A DNA stretch of 7,535 nt from Gammaproteobacteria bacterium (GCA_013002925.1 JABDLQ010000359.1:1-7535), one strand, 5' to 3'. Shown: positions 1-6,520, counted from the first letter of the stretch. Numbers and translations: made by a program. Notes: a model not told the origin generated them from the sequence alone.

Positions 1-67
1 GTTTTTCCGAACTGATAAACGGAGTGCCAAGATCCACTTCCGGTTCTGCTCGCTTCCAACTGGCCAT
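1..67 (-). CDS. fdsA: NAD-dependent formate dehydrogenase catalytic (alpha) subunit, N-terminal fragment cut by window edge
   Basis: Only the first 22 codons are visible, beginning MASWKRAEPEVDLGTP. The ATG overlaps the fdsB stop by one base (TAATG), and a GAGGA Shine-Dalgarno lies 9 nt upstream inside the 3' end of fdsB, so both the start and translational coupling are well supported. In known fds operons the gene after fdsB is fdsA. A D-x-GTP stretch shortly before the N-terminal [2Fe-2S] ferredoxin-like domain is, from memory, typical of FdsA proteins. The full protein would be the large molybdopterin (bis-MGD) subunit that oxidises formate in the cytoplasm and passes electrons through FeS clusters to FdsG and FdsB. 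None of its catalytic residues lie in the window, so the identity rests on position and this short N-terminus. Confidence 0.75.
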   Translation of the reverse strand, partial: MASWKRAEPEVDLGTPFISSEK

Positions 68-1605
68 TACAACTCGTCCTCAAAATGATCCAGCACACTC
101 AGCACCGGGAACGGCGCCATACCGCCCAGCGCACACAATGAACCATCCACCATTGTAGTACATAAATCGCGCAGCAAAATGCGATTGGCGTCAGCGTTTT
201 CACCATTTCTGATTTTGTCAATAACCTCCGTACCCCGCACTGCACCAATTCGGCAGGGCGTGCATTTGCCGCAGGATTCTATCGCGCAAAACTCCATTGA
301 AAACCTTGCCATTTCGCCCATGTCTGCGGTTTCATCAAACACCACGAAACCACCGTGCCCCACCATCGCGCCAATGGCCGCAAACGCTTCATAGTCGATC
401 GGTGTGTCAAACTGCGACGGATGCAAAAATGCCCCCAGCGGCCCTCCGGCCTGAACTGCCTTCACCGGTTTTCCGGTTGCCGTGCCACCACCAATGTCCT
501 CCACCAATTCCCGCACCGTGAGTCCAAACGGGATTTCATACAATCCACCTCGCTTCACATTTCCGGCAAGCTGGATGCTCAGTGTACCGCGTGAGCGCTC
601 GACGCCATGCTGTTGATACTGCGTGGCACCCAGGCGAATAATATCGGGGATCGTAACCAGGCTAACGACATTATTGACCAGCGTCGGTTTGCCAAACAGT
701 CCTTCTATCGCGGGCAGTGGCGGCTTGTAACGCACCATGCCGCGCTTACCTTCCAGGCTCTCCAGCAACGAGGTTTCTTCGCCGCAGATATAGGCTCCGG
801 CTGCTTTGCGCACTTCGATATCAAAGGCGTGCCCGGAATCCAGAACGTTCTGTCCGAGATAGCCCTGCGCGATGGCCATTTCAATCGCACGATTCATGAT
901 ATCGATAGCCTGCGGATACTCTGAGCGCAGATAGATATAACCCTGCGATGCACCGCATGCTACAGCAGCAATCGTCATCCCTTCAATTAACAGGAACGGG
1001 TCACCTTCCATGATCACGCGATCGGCAAACGTACCCGAATCACCTTCATCCGCGTTACATACAATGTACTTTTGTTTGTCGGCCTGGGCTGCAACCGTAC
1101 GCATTTTGATGCCGGTCGGAAATGCCGCACCACCGCGCCCGCGCAACCCGGAGTCGGCGATCGCATCAATTATGTCATTGCCTTGCATAGTCAGCGCTGC
1201 ACGCAATCCGGCAAACCCGTCATGGGCAACGTAGTCATCGAGAGAGAATGGATCGATGATGCCCACACGTGAGTATGTGATGCGGGTCTGCCGTTGCAAT
1301 GCCTCGAGCTCGTCAACCGGACCAAGATAGCGCGCATGGCTGACGTTCAGCTCGCCGGCATCCGTAAACAGCTGGACTATTTCATCGGTGCCGAGCGGAT
1401 CCAGTGGGCCGAACGCGACCCGCCCTTCAGGAGTTGCAAATTCGACCAGCGGCTCGAGCCAGAACAAGCCGCGAGTGCCGGTGCGCGTGAGCGTCAAGGT
1501 CACCGGTTTTTGTACGGCAGTCGCCTGCAGCTGTGCAGCCAGCGCATCAGCACCTACTGAGCGACTGCTGGTATCAAGGGAGATGTAGGCATGGTGCTCC
1601 TGCAT
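67..1605 (-). CDS. fdsB: NAD-dependent formate dehydrogenase beta subunit (NuoF-like flavoprotein)
   Basis: This is a 512-residue soluble diaphorase subunit that takes electrons from the FeS chain and reduces NAD+ at an FMN. Residues 1 to about 110 form an N-terminal extension ahead of the NuoF-like core, consistent with the roughly 500-520 residue length of FdsB proteins. Core motifs are GLRGRGGAAFPTG at 153-165 and CNADEGDSGTFADR at 183-196 (FMN/NADH site), and GAYICGEETSLLESLEGKRG starting at 270. The [4Fe-4S] ligands are C445, C448 and C451 in SCGKCTPCR, plus C491. The frame stays open for 10 more codons upstream, to an ATG at 1635 that would overlap fdsG. I prefer the ATG at 1605 because a near-perfect Shine-Dalgarno sits just ahead of it. 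The gene follows fdsG by 13 nt and overlaps fdsA by 1 nt. A hydrogenase HoxF or complex I NuoF would look similar, but the fdhD neighbour and the FdsA-like N-terminus favour formate dehydrogenase. Confidence 0.93.
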   Translation of the reverse strand: MQEHHAYISLDTSSRSVGADALAAQLQATAVQKPVTLTLTRTGTRGLFWLEPLVEFATPEGRVAFGPLDPLGTDEIVQLFTDAGELNVSHARYLGPVDELEALQRQTRITYSRVGIIDPFSLDDYVAHDGFAGLRAALTMQGNDIIDAIADSGLRGRGGAAFPTGIKMRTVAAQADKQKYIVCNADEGDSGTFADRVIMEGDPFLLIEGMTIAAVACGASQGYIYLRSEYPQAIDIMNRAIEMAIAQGYLGQNVLDSGHAFDIEVRKAAGAYICGEETSLLESLEGKRGMVRYKPPLPAIEGLFGKPTLVNNVVSLVTIPDIIRLGATQYQQHGVERSRGTLSIQLAGNVKRGGLYEIPFGLTVRELVEDIGGGTATGKPVKAVQAGGPLGAFLHPSQFDTPIDYEAFAAIGAMVGHGGFVVFDETADMGEMARFSMEFCAIESCGKCTPCRIGAVRGTEVIDKIRNGENADANRILLRDLCTTMVDGSLCALGGMAPFPVLSVLDHFEDEL

Positions 1606-1610
1606 GGTAA

Positions 1611-1617
1611 TCCTCCT
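1611..1617 (-). promoter_or_regulatory. Strong Shine-Dalgarno of fdsB (decides its start)
   Basis: On the minus strand this reads AGGAGGA, followed by five bases and then the ATG at 1605. It lies in the 13-nt gap after the fdsG stop codon. It supports the 512-residue form of FdsB over the longer form starting at 1635. Confidence 0.85.
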
Positions 1618-1618
1618 C

Positions 1619-2098
1619 TCACTCCGAGCCGGCAAGTTTGATCAGGGCATCGATCCTGGCCGTGGACACCCGACCAATCACTTGTTCATCGAGCATCACG
1701 GAGGGCGCACAAGCACAATTGCCCAGGCAATAGACTGGCTCAAGGGTGAAGCTCTGATCCGCCGTCGTCCCATGCCAGTCCACATCCAGAGTTGCACGCA
1801 GATGCTCTTCAATGCGTTTACCGCCCATCGCCTGGCAAGCCTCTGCGCGGCACACGTACAACGTGCGACGCCCCGGTGGCGTGGTGCGAAAAAAATGATA
1901 AAAACTGATCACGCCGTGAACTTCGGCGCGCGACAACTGCAGGCGGTGAGCGATGATTGCCACAGCTTCAGCGGGAATATAAGCGAATTCCTCTTGCAGG
2001 CGATGCAGGATGGGCAGTAAGCCACCTGGCAAATCCGCAAGCTCGTCCAAAATGCGTCCGGTGGTCTCTTCGATGCTGGCTGTCGGTATTTTTTTCAT
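1619..2098 (-). CDS. fdsG: NAD-dependent formate dehydrogenase gamma subunit (NuoE-like, [2Fe-2S])
   Basis: This 159-residue thioredoxin-like ferredoxin subunit pairs with FdsB in the diaphorase module of the cytoplasmic formate dehydrogenase. The NuoE signature is complete. The helical N-terminal half carries the usual LLPILHRLQEEFAYIPAEA (28-46) and EVHGVISFYHFF (59-70) patterns. The four [2Fe-2S] cysteines are C83 and C88 (CRAEAC), then C124 and C128 (CLGNC); an extra cysteine, C130, follows directly. Length is typical of NuoE/FdsG. The ATG overlaps the fdhD stop as ATGA, and there is no strong independent Shine-Dalgarno, so translation probably depends on ribosomes finishing fdhD. In other known fds operons fdsG is usually the first structural gene; here fdhD precedes it. 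Confidence 0.93.
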   Translation of the reverse strand: MKKIPTASIEETTGRILDELADLPGGLLPILHRLQEEFAYIPAEAVAIIAHRLQLSRAEVHGVISFYHFFRTTPPGRRTLYVCRAEACQAMGGKRIEEHLRATLDVDWHGTTADQSFTLEPVYCLGNCACAPSVMLDEQVIGRVSTARIDALIKLAGSE

Positions 2099-2961
2099 TC
2101 CGTTTTCTGTTCCGCTGTGGGCGGGTAAATGATGCGTTCCGCTGCAGCATACACATTAAATCCGTCGTCACGTACAAAACCCGCCAGCGTTATTTGCTGC
2201 TCGATCGCACATTCGACGGCCAGAGACGACGGCGCTCCCACTGCAGCAACCAGCGGCGCACCCGCCATCAGGCTTTTTTGCAGCAATTCAAAACTGGCCC
2301 GCCCGCTCAATATGATTGCATAATCGGCCAGCGGCAAGCGCTGTTCCCGCATGGCAGTACCAATCAGCTTGTCGAGGGCATTGTGCCGGCCCACATCTTC
2401 ACATACGGCTAGCAACTCACCGCTGGAGTTCATCAGTCCGGCAGCATGAATCCCACCGGTTTCCTCAAATAGCGCCTGATGTTTTCGCAACAGGATCGGA
2501 GCCCGACAAATATGCTGCGCCGCTATCATTGGCGCCGGCTGCCCGATTGCGTAAGGCGCCTGCACGGCCAGAGCGTCGAGCGACGTCTTGCCGCACACAC
2601 CACAACTCGACGTCGTGTAAAAATTACGCAGCAATTTGCCAATATCCACGGCAACATGCGCATGCAGCGAGACTTTAACGACATTACGCAACCCATCAGG
2701 ATTCGGCGGGCCACAATGATCGATCACAGCGACATCATCTGCCTTTTGGATGATGCCCTCTGTAAACAGGAAACCGAGCGCCAGTTCATGGTCATTACCG
2801 GGCGTGCGCATCGTGATCGAGATGCTGCGTTCCTGCGGCTTTCCCTCCACATGATAACGCAGCCGGATTTCCATCGGCTCCTCGGTCGCAACGACGTCGT
2901 TATCGCAGTGCGATGAGTTTCGCTGTGTCCTGACTATCTTTACGGAATGATCAGCATACAT
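2095..2961 (-). CDS. fdhD: Formate dehydrogenase accessory sulfurtransferase FdhD
   Basis: This 288-residue cytoplasmic protein belongs to the FdhD/FdsC family, which passes sulfur from a cysteine desulfurase to the bis-MGD molybdenum cofactor, making formate dehydrogenase active. Visible signatures are EEPMEIRL near the N-terminus (27-34), HELALGFLFTEGII (58-71), the sulfur-transfer pair C120/C123 in FYTTSSCGVCGK, EDVGRHNALDK (188-198), SGRASFELLQKSL (219-231) and the C-terminal GFVRDDGFNVY (261-271). Length is normal. The start at 2961 has no clear Shine-Dalgarno. The next in-frame ATG, at codon 30, would cut into the conserved EEPMEIRL segment, so 2961 is the best available choice. The gene is the first of the visible operon and overlaps fdsG by 4 bp. 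It probably starts from a promoter in the divergent region shared with the antiporter gene. Confidence 0.95.
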   Translation of the reverse strand: MYADHSVKIVRTQRNSSHCDNDVVATEEPMEIRLRYHVEGKPQERSISITMRTPGNDHELALGFLFTEGIIQKADDVAVIDHCGPPNPDGLRNVVKVSLHAHVAVDIGKLLRNFYTTSSCGVCGKTSLDALAVQAPYAIGQPAPMIAAQHICRAPILLRKHQALFEETGGIHAAGLMNSSGELLAVCEDVGRHNALDKLIGTAMREQRLPLADYAIILSGRASFELLQKSLMAGAPLVAAVGAPSSLAVECAIEQQITLAGFVRDDGFNVYAAAERIIYPPTAEQKTE

Positions 2962-3204
2962 GTCAATTACTGGTTCGTCGGCCCGTATATTTTATCAGCA
3001 TAGTCCCCATCGGGCCCGCAGTGCCACAAAAACCGGGCGATTTTTCGCACGGGTTGCCTCGTGGCCGAATCACACCCCGCAAATGGTGGTTACCGGGCAA
3101 TACCCGTTGCCCGCCCGCGCATCGGCAGGATTAAGCCGACCCGCCTGTCGTGCCGTCAATGCCATGCTAACATTGTCAGCGCTTTTTCACTTGGGCGCGT
3201 GCTG
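2962..3204. other. Divergent intergenic region between fdhD and the NhaC-family gene
   Basis: These 243 bp should hold the promoters of both the formate dehydrogenase operon and the antiporter. I could not pick out a convincing -35/-10 pair for either direction; an AT-rich patch at about 2986-2996 is the most promoter-like stretch. The plus-strand half is GC-rich and full of inverted repeats: CGGGCCCG at 3011-3018, a GCGA/TCGC stem inside 3033-3051, CGGGCAA/TTGCCCG at 3094-3113, and CGGCAGG/CCTGTCG at 3123-3150 (one G-T wobble). None is followed by a T-tract, so they do not look like intrinsic terminators. An open frame of 48 codons continues upstream of the antiporter start to 3061, but its amino acid sequence does not look like part of the protein. 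Confidence 0.6.
3094..3113 (+). repeat. Perfect 7-bp inverted repeat in the antiporter leader
   Basis: CGGGCAA at 3094-3100 and TTGCCCG at 3107-3113 are exact reverse complements separated by six bases. In RNA this is a stable hairpin about 90 nt before the antiporter start. The left arm can instead pair with CGGGTTGCC at 3050-3058, so two structures compete. Function is unknown. Confidence 0.45.
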
Positions 3205-5064
3205 ATGACATTCACAAGAATAATAGTAATGGGGCTTATGTTGATGAGTGCCGCGCTCGCCGGGGCGCAGAGCATCGAATCGCCGAAAATAGTGCTCAAC
3301 GGGGTCGCCGCCGACATTGTTGTCGCCGATGCATCCCCGGGACAACCACTAGCCATCATGACCGGTGGCACGCGTTTTGCGACCACAGCTGATGCTGATG
3401 GAAAAGCCCTGTTTAAAAATGTCATCGCCAGCGACAGCGCAAATGTGGAAGTTAGAAATGACGCCGGTGATGTCATCGCGACCGTGCGCGTCATGTCAGG
3501 CTGGTATTCGATACTGCCACCGTTGCTGGCAATTTTTCTCGCGCTGACGCTGCGCAACGTCATACCTGCATTATTTGTCGGCATTTGGGTGGGTGCCGTC
3601 GCCCTGCTGGGATTTACACCGCAGGGGATTTTCAAAGGCATGCTGGACAGTTTTGAAGTGTATGTGACCCGGGCACTGGCTGATTCCTCTCATGCCCAGA
3701 TTATTCTGTTTACTCTCATGATTGGCGGCATGGTTGGCATCGTCACCCGCTCCGGCGGCATGGCGGCCATCGTGAGTGCGGTGATAAAACGCGCCAATAC
3801 GGTGATCTCCGGACAGGTTGCGGTATGGGCCATGGGGCTGGTGATATTTTTTGATGACTACAGTAATACGCTGGTCGTCGGTAATACGGCACGTCCGATC
3901 AGCGACAAATTGCTTATCTCTCGCGAAAAACTTGCCTATATCGTCGACTCGACCGCTGCACCGGTAGCAACCATTGCGCTGATTACTACCTGGGTAGGCT
4001 ATCAGCTCGGGCTTATCAAGGATGCGGTAGACACGATTCCCGAGTTCAATGAACCGGCCTATTCAATTTTTCTCAATTCAATCCCGTTCAGCTTTTACCC
4101 GATCATGGCACTAATCTTTGTGTTGGCAATCGCTGTTTCCGGTCTGGATTTTGGTCCAATGCTAAAAGCCGAGCAACGTGCCCGCGGCGGCCAGGTTAAA
4201 CCACCGGCTGCTGCCGGTGCTGCAGCGGCCAGCCACGATGATCTGGATGCCAAGCCGGATGTCGAGGAACGTGCCAGCGTTGCCATTTTACCCATTCTGG
4301 TTTTGATCGGCGGTCTGCTCGTAGGGCTTTATGCGACAGGCAAAAGCAGCGACAGTGATTCGCTCCGTGACATTATCGGCAATGCAGATTCATACCGTGC
4401 ACTGATGTGGTCTTCTTTGTGCGCCGTGTTTGTTGCGGCTGCAATGGCAATTGGTATGCGCATTCTCACCGTGCATGAAACTGTCGATGCCTGGTATCGC
4501 GGGGTGCGGGCGATGTTTCTTGCGATGATTATCCTCGTGCTCGCCTGGTCGTTGTCGAATGTAACCTCTGACCTGCACACGGCCGACTACCTGGTATCGA
4601 TACTCGGAGACGCATTACCCCTGGGCCTGGTGCCGGCTGCGATTTTTATCGTCTCGGCGTTGACGGCATTTTCTACCGGCACCAGCTGGGGGACTATGGG
4701 CATTTTGATGCCGCTAATCGTGCCGCTGACCTGGGCCATCATGCAAACCAACGGCGCGGCAGACCCTGACCATTACTATGTGCTGTACTCGGCGGTCGCC
4801 TGCAACCTTGCAGGCGCTGTATGGGGCGACCATTGCTCGCCAATTTCTGACACAACCGTGCTGTCTTCGATCGCCAGCGGCTGTGATCATATCGAACATG
4901 TGCGCACGCAATTGCCGTACGCTCTGCTGGTAGGCATCGTCGCCATTGTGGTCGGGGTGGTGCCGACAGGTTATGGCTTGCCGTGGTGGATATCGTTGAT
5001 CGTTGGTCTGTTGATCCTGCTACTGACGTTACGATTCCTTGGGCGCAGAGCGGTCGCGCAATAG
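3205..5064 (+). CDS. Na+/H+ antiporter, NhaC family, with signal peptide and extracytoplasmic N-terminal domain
   Basis: This is a 619-residue inner-membrane secondary transporter, probably exchanging Na+ for H+; related families also carry organic acids or amino acids, so the substrate is not certain. Residues 1-21 look like a signal peptide (R5, hydrophobic core, AGA before Q22). Residues 22 to about 98 form a hydrophilic, beta-rich extracytoplasmic segment. The membrane core begins at WYSILPPLLAIFLALTLRN (100-118). Family motifs are FFDDYSNTLVVGNTARPISD (215-234), GTSWGTMGILMPL (492-504) and WGDHCSPISDTT (540-551). A long hydrophilic, alanine-rich loop spans about 320-355. The frame is open back to 3061, but I chose the ATG at 3205 because it gives a proper signal peptide. 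No good Shine-Dalgarno is visible there, and an ATG at 3229 is an alternative. The gene stands alone, divergent from fdhD. Confidence 0.9.
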   Translation: MTFTRIIVMGLMLMSAALAGAQSIESPKIVLNGVAADIVVADASPGQPLAIMTGGTRFATTADADGKALFKNVIASDSANVEVRNDAGDVIATVRVMSGWYSILPPLLAIFLALTLRNVIPALFVGIWVGAVALLGFTPQGIFKGMLDSFEVYVTRALADSSHAQIILFTLMIGGMVGIVTRSGGMAAIVSAVIKRANTVISGQVAVWAMGLVIFFDDYSNTLVVGNTARPISDKLLISREKLAYIVDSTAAPVATIALITTWVGYQLGLIKDAVDTIPEFNEPAYSIFLNSIPFSFYPIMALIFVLAIAVSGLDFGPMLKAEQRARGGQVKPPAAAGAAAASHDDLDAKPDVEERASVAILPILVLIGGLLVGLYATGKSSDSDSLRDIIGNADSYRALMWSSLCAVFVAAAMAIGMRILTVHETVDAWYRGVRAMFLAMIILVLAWSLSNVTSDLHTADYLVSILGDALPLGLVPAAIFIVSALTAFSTGTSWGTMGILMPLIVPLTWAIMQTNGAADPDHYYVLYSAVACNLAGAVWGDHCSPISDTTVLSSIASGCDHIEHVRTQLPYALLVGIVAIVVGVVPTGYGLPWWISLIVGLLILLLTLRFLGRRAVAQ

Positions 5065-5079
5065 CACGCCCTCGCGTGC
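5064..5079. repeat. Short hairpin between converging genes
   Basis: GCACGC and GCGTGC are exact complements around a 4-base loop, beginning at the last base of the antiporter stop codon. It sits where an intrinsic terminator would be expected in the 58-bp gap between the converging genes. No T-tract follows on either strand, so I do not call it a terminator. Termination here may be factor-dependent. Confidence 0.3.
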
Positions 5080-5122
5080 CACGCGCCGGCAGCAACACTG
5101 CAGACGATGGCGGGAATTTGAA

Positions 5123-5698
5123 TTAATGACTACGTTTACGGCTGCGTTGTAACCCGGCTGACCCCACGTCATAAACATTTTTGATGGTCAGCAGCATGAC
5201 ATGGTCCTCTTGCGGATCCTGACCCATCATAAAAACTTTGCTACCGACAATTTCGAATCCGCATTTGCGATAAAATGCCACTGCTTCGGGGTTTTGCTTC
5301 CATACGCCCAGCCAGATAAAACCAAAATTTCTGTGTACAGCCTGGGCCACGGCAGCATCGACAAGCATGCGCCCTATCCCGTGACCAAAATAGTCGCGCG
5401 CAACATAAATCCTTTCCATTTCCATGGCGCCATGTTGCGGCACGCCTTCGGGGGCCGGCACTTCGCGCAGTTTCGTGTAACCGATGATGCGCGAATCGCG
5501 CTCCGCTACCAGAAAAACAGCGGCAGGATCGTGCAACTCTGTGCCGATAGTGGCGGGACTAAAGGCGTGGCTCACATACTCCTGAATATGTTCAGGACGG
5601 TTTTGCTCCTGATAGGTGGCTAAAAAAGTATGTTTTGCAAATCGCGCCAGCGCCACAGAATCATCTGCGGCAGCATTGCGAATGTTTACGTTCGACAT
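5123..5698 (-). CDS. GNAT family N-acetyltransferase, PaiA-like
   Basis: This 191-residue cytoplasmic acetyl-CoA-dependent N-acetyltransferase shows the full GNAT fold pattern: beta strand VFLVAERDSRIIGYTKL (61-77), motif A ERIYVARDYFGHGIGRMLV (95-113) with the acetyl-CoA pyrophosphate loop at G105, G107 and G109, and motif B WLGVWKQNPEAVAFYRKCGF (129-148). The tail FMMGQDPQEDHVML (156-169) together with the LGVW-x-x-N segment resembles the PaiA-type spermine/spermidine acetyltransferase subgroup, so a polyamine or similar amine substrate is a reasonable guess, not a demonstrated one. Phe104 stands where the pyrophosphate loop often has Gln or Arg. The gene lies 32 nt downstream of the nitroreductase on the same strand and probably shares its transcript. 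Its Shine-Dalgarno is weak. The C-terminal dozen residues are basic and look non-conserved. Confidence 0.88.
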   Translation of the reverse strand: MSNVNIRNAAADDSVALARFAKHTFLATYQEQNRPEHIQEYVSHAFSPATIGTELHDPAAVFLVAERDSRIIGYTKLREVPAPEGVPQHGAMEMERIYVARDYFGHGIGRMLVDAAVAQAVHRNFGFIWLGVWKQNPEAVAFYRKCGFEIVGSKVFMMGQDPQEDHVMLLTIKNVYDVGSAGLQRSRKRSH

Positions 5699-5730
5699 GG
5701 GCGCATTTTCCGTTTTTCCTGTGCAGCCAT

Positions 5731-6336
5731 TTAATCCAGCAGCATTGATATCTCGTCAACATTCTTGCGTCGCTGGCGCGGGATTATCTGTGGATATCCA
5801 ATTCTCAATATACCGACCATCAGTTCCTGATCATAATCAATACCCAGGCGTGCATAGTAGCGTTGATCTTCAACCAGCGCACCTGTGCACCATTTCATGC
5901 CGATACCCCTGGTCCACAGAGACAATGAAAAATTATGGATCGCACAACTGGTAGCGGCATAGTCTTCGCGTTGCCGGATCACATCGGAGGAGCGTTGACA
6001 GGTCACAACGACCCAGGCAGGTATTTTTTGGGCCCGGCGTACTTTACGCTGCCCCATTTCCTCGCCTTTTTTTTCCTTTGTCAGCGTGTATATCGATTCA
6101 ATCGTGGCTGCAACGGCCTGTTCCCCCAGGATGTAAAAATACCAGGGCTCGCTGAGCAGATGATTGGGTGCCCACCGGGCGCATTCGATGGCTTCAAGCA
6201 GCAATTCCTGCGCTACGGGCCGTTGTATAAAACGATTGATTGTGCGTCGCCCCACAAGGCATTGCTCAACTGCCTGGCGGTCTGCAGGCCTTGCGCCCTT
6301 GCCGGACTTGTCCTGATTTTTTTCAAGTTCACGCAT
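5731..6336 (-). CDS. Nitroreductase family protein (FMN-dependent oxidoreductase, YdjA-like)
   Basis: This is a 201-residue predicted flavin oxidoreductase of the nitroreductase superfamily, which uses FMN and NAD(P)H to reduce nitro compounds, quinones or other acceptors, usually as a homodimer. Visible signatures are the FMN-binding RRTINRF (30-36, matching the RRSIRxF type), ARWAPNHLLSEPWYFYIL (53-70), whose AP-x-H pattern resembles YdjA-type members, and a GIG-x-x-W segment at 144-149 (WTRGIGMKW). Length is typical. The ATG at 6336 is supported by AGGA nine bases upstream. Residues 1-22 are polar and charged and precede the conserved part. The gene is the first of a probable two-gene unit with the GNAT acetyltransferase and is divergent from the uncharacterised gene to the right. 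The physiological substrate cannot be told from sequence. Confidence 0.9.
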   Translation of the reverse strand: MRELEKNQDKSGKGARPADRQAVEQCLVGRRTINRFIQRPVAQELLLEAIECARWAPNHLLSEPWYFYILGEQAVAATIESIYTLTKEKKGEEMGQRKVRRAQKIPAWVVVTCQRSSDVIRQREDYAATSCAIHNFSLSLWTRGIGMKWCTGALVEDQRYYARLGIDYDQELMVGILRIGYPQIIPRQRRKNVDEISMLLD

Positions 6337-6361
6337 ACACTCAATTCCTGTTTCTCCGGCA

Positions 6362-6398
6362 CCGGTGCCACTGACGTGATCAGGTGTCAGCTGACCGG
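6362..6398. promoter_or_regulatory. Two-tier dyad symmetry, candidate operator or 5'-UTR hairpin of the nitroreductase gene
   Basis: The outer arms CCGGT (6362-6366) and ACCGG (6394-6398) are exact complements, and inside them CTGAC (6371-6375) and GTCAG (6386-6390) are exact complements, sharing one symmetry axis to within a base. The centre holds TGATCA. The structure begins 26 bases before the nitroreductase ATG and lies downstream of the candidate -10 element, so it could be a repressor site or an RNA hairpin just before the Shine-Dalgarno. Confidence 0.35.
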
Positions 6399-6411
6399 AT
6401 TATGATGATCA

Positions 6412-6441
6412 AGAATACACGCGTGATGCATTTACACTCAA
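6412..6441 (-). promoter_or_regulatory. Candidate sigma-70-type promoter for nitroreductase-GNAT
   Basis: On the minus strand TTGAGT (6436-6441) and TATTCT (6412-6417) are separated by 18 bases; each matches the consensus at four of six positions. Transcription would start near 6405, giving a leader of about 70 nt that contains the dyad at 6362-6398. This is a by-eye match in an AT-richer patch. Confidence 0.35.
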
Positions 6442-6520
6442 GCCGACACCACATCGGATCCTGACGCTCATGATGTGATTCACACCGCGTCACGGACCCG
6501 GCTATCGATTGAGCGTCACC

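Noticed and set aside
1604..2412. Long plus-strand open frames opposite fdsG and fdhD (138 and 151 codons)
   Set aside because: They are antisense shadows of strongly conserved genes; their translations are basic and show no recognisable pattern.
2937..2966. TTGACA, 18 bp, TAAAGA on the minus strand as the fdhD promoter
   Set aside because: It would start transcription inside fdhD and force a start after the conserved EEPMEIRL segment. The match is probably chance.
3009..3027. A sigma-54-type site (TGGCAC on the minus strand) upstream of fdhD
   Set aside because: The required TTGC-like half at the proper spacing is absent.
3033..3150. Naming the antiporter leader as a known Na+ or Li+ riboswitch
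   Set aside because: I could not match the stems to any described consensus by eye; only the possibility of structure is reported.
3061..3204. A 48-codon N-terminal extension of the antiporter
   Set aside because: It would bury the signal peptide inside the protein and its residues look like translated intergenic DNA.
5064..5079. An intrinsic terminator between the converging genes
   Set aside because: The 6-bp stem is short and no T-tract follows on either strand.
5688..5708. A six-codon ORF (ATG CGC CCA TGT CGA ACG TAA) overlapping the GNAT start, with AGGA 10 bp upstream
   Set aside because: It is too short to separate from chance without conservation or ribosome profiling.
6474..6484. 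A CRP/FNR-type site (TGTGA-T-TCACA)
   Set aside because: The half-sites are one base apart, whereas CRP needs six, so the resemblance is only in the arms.
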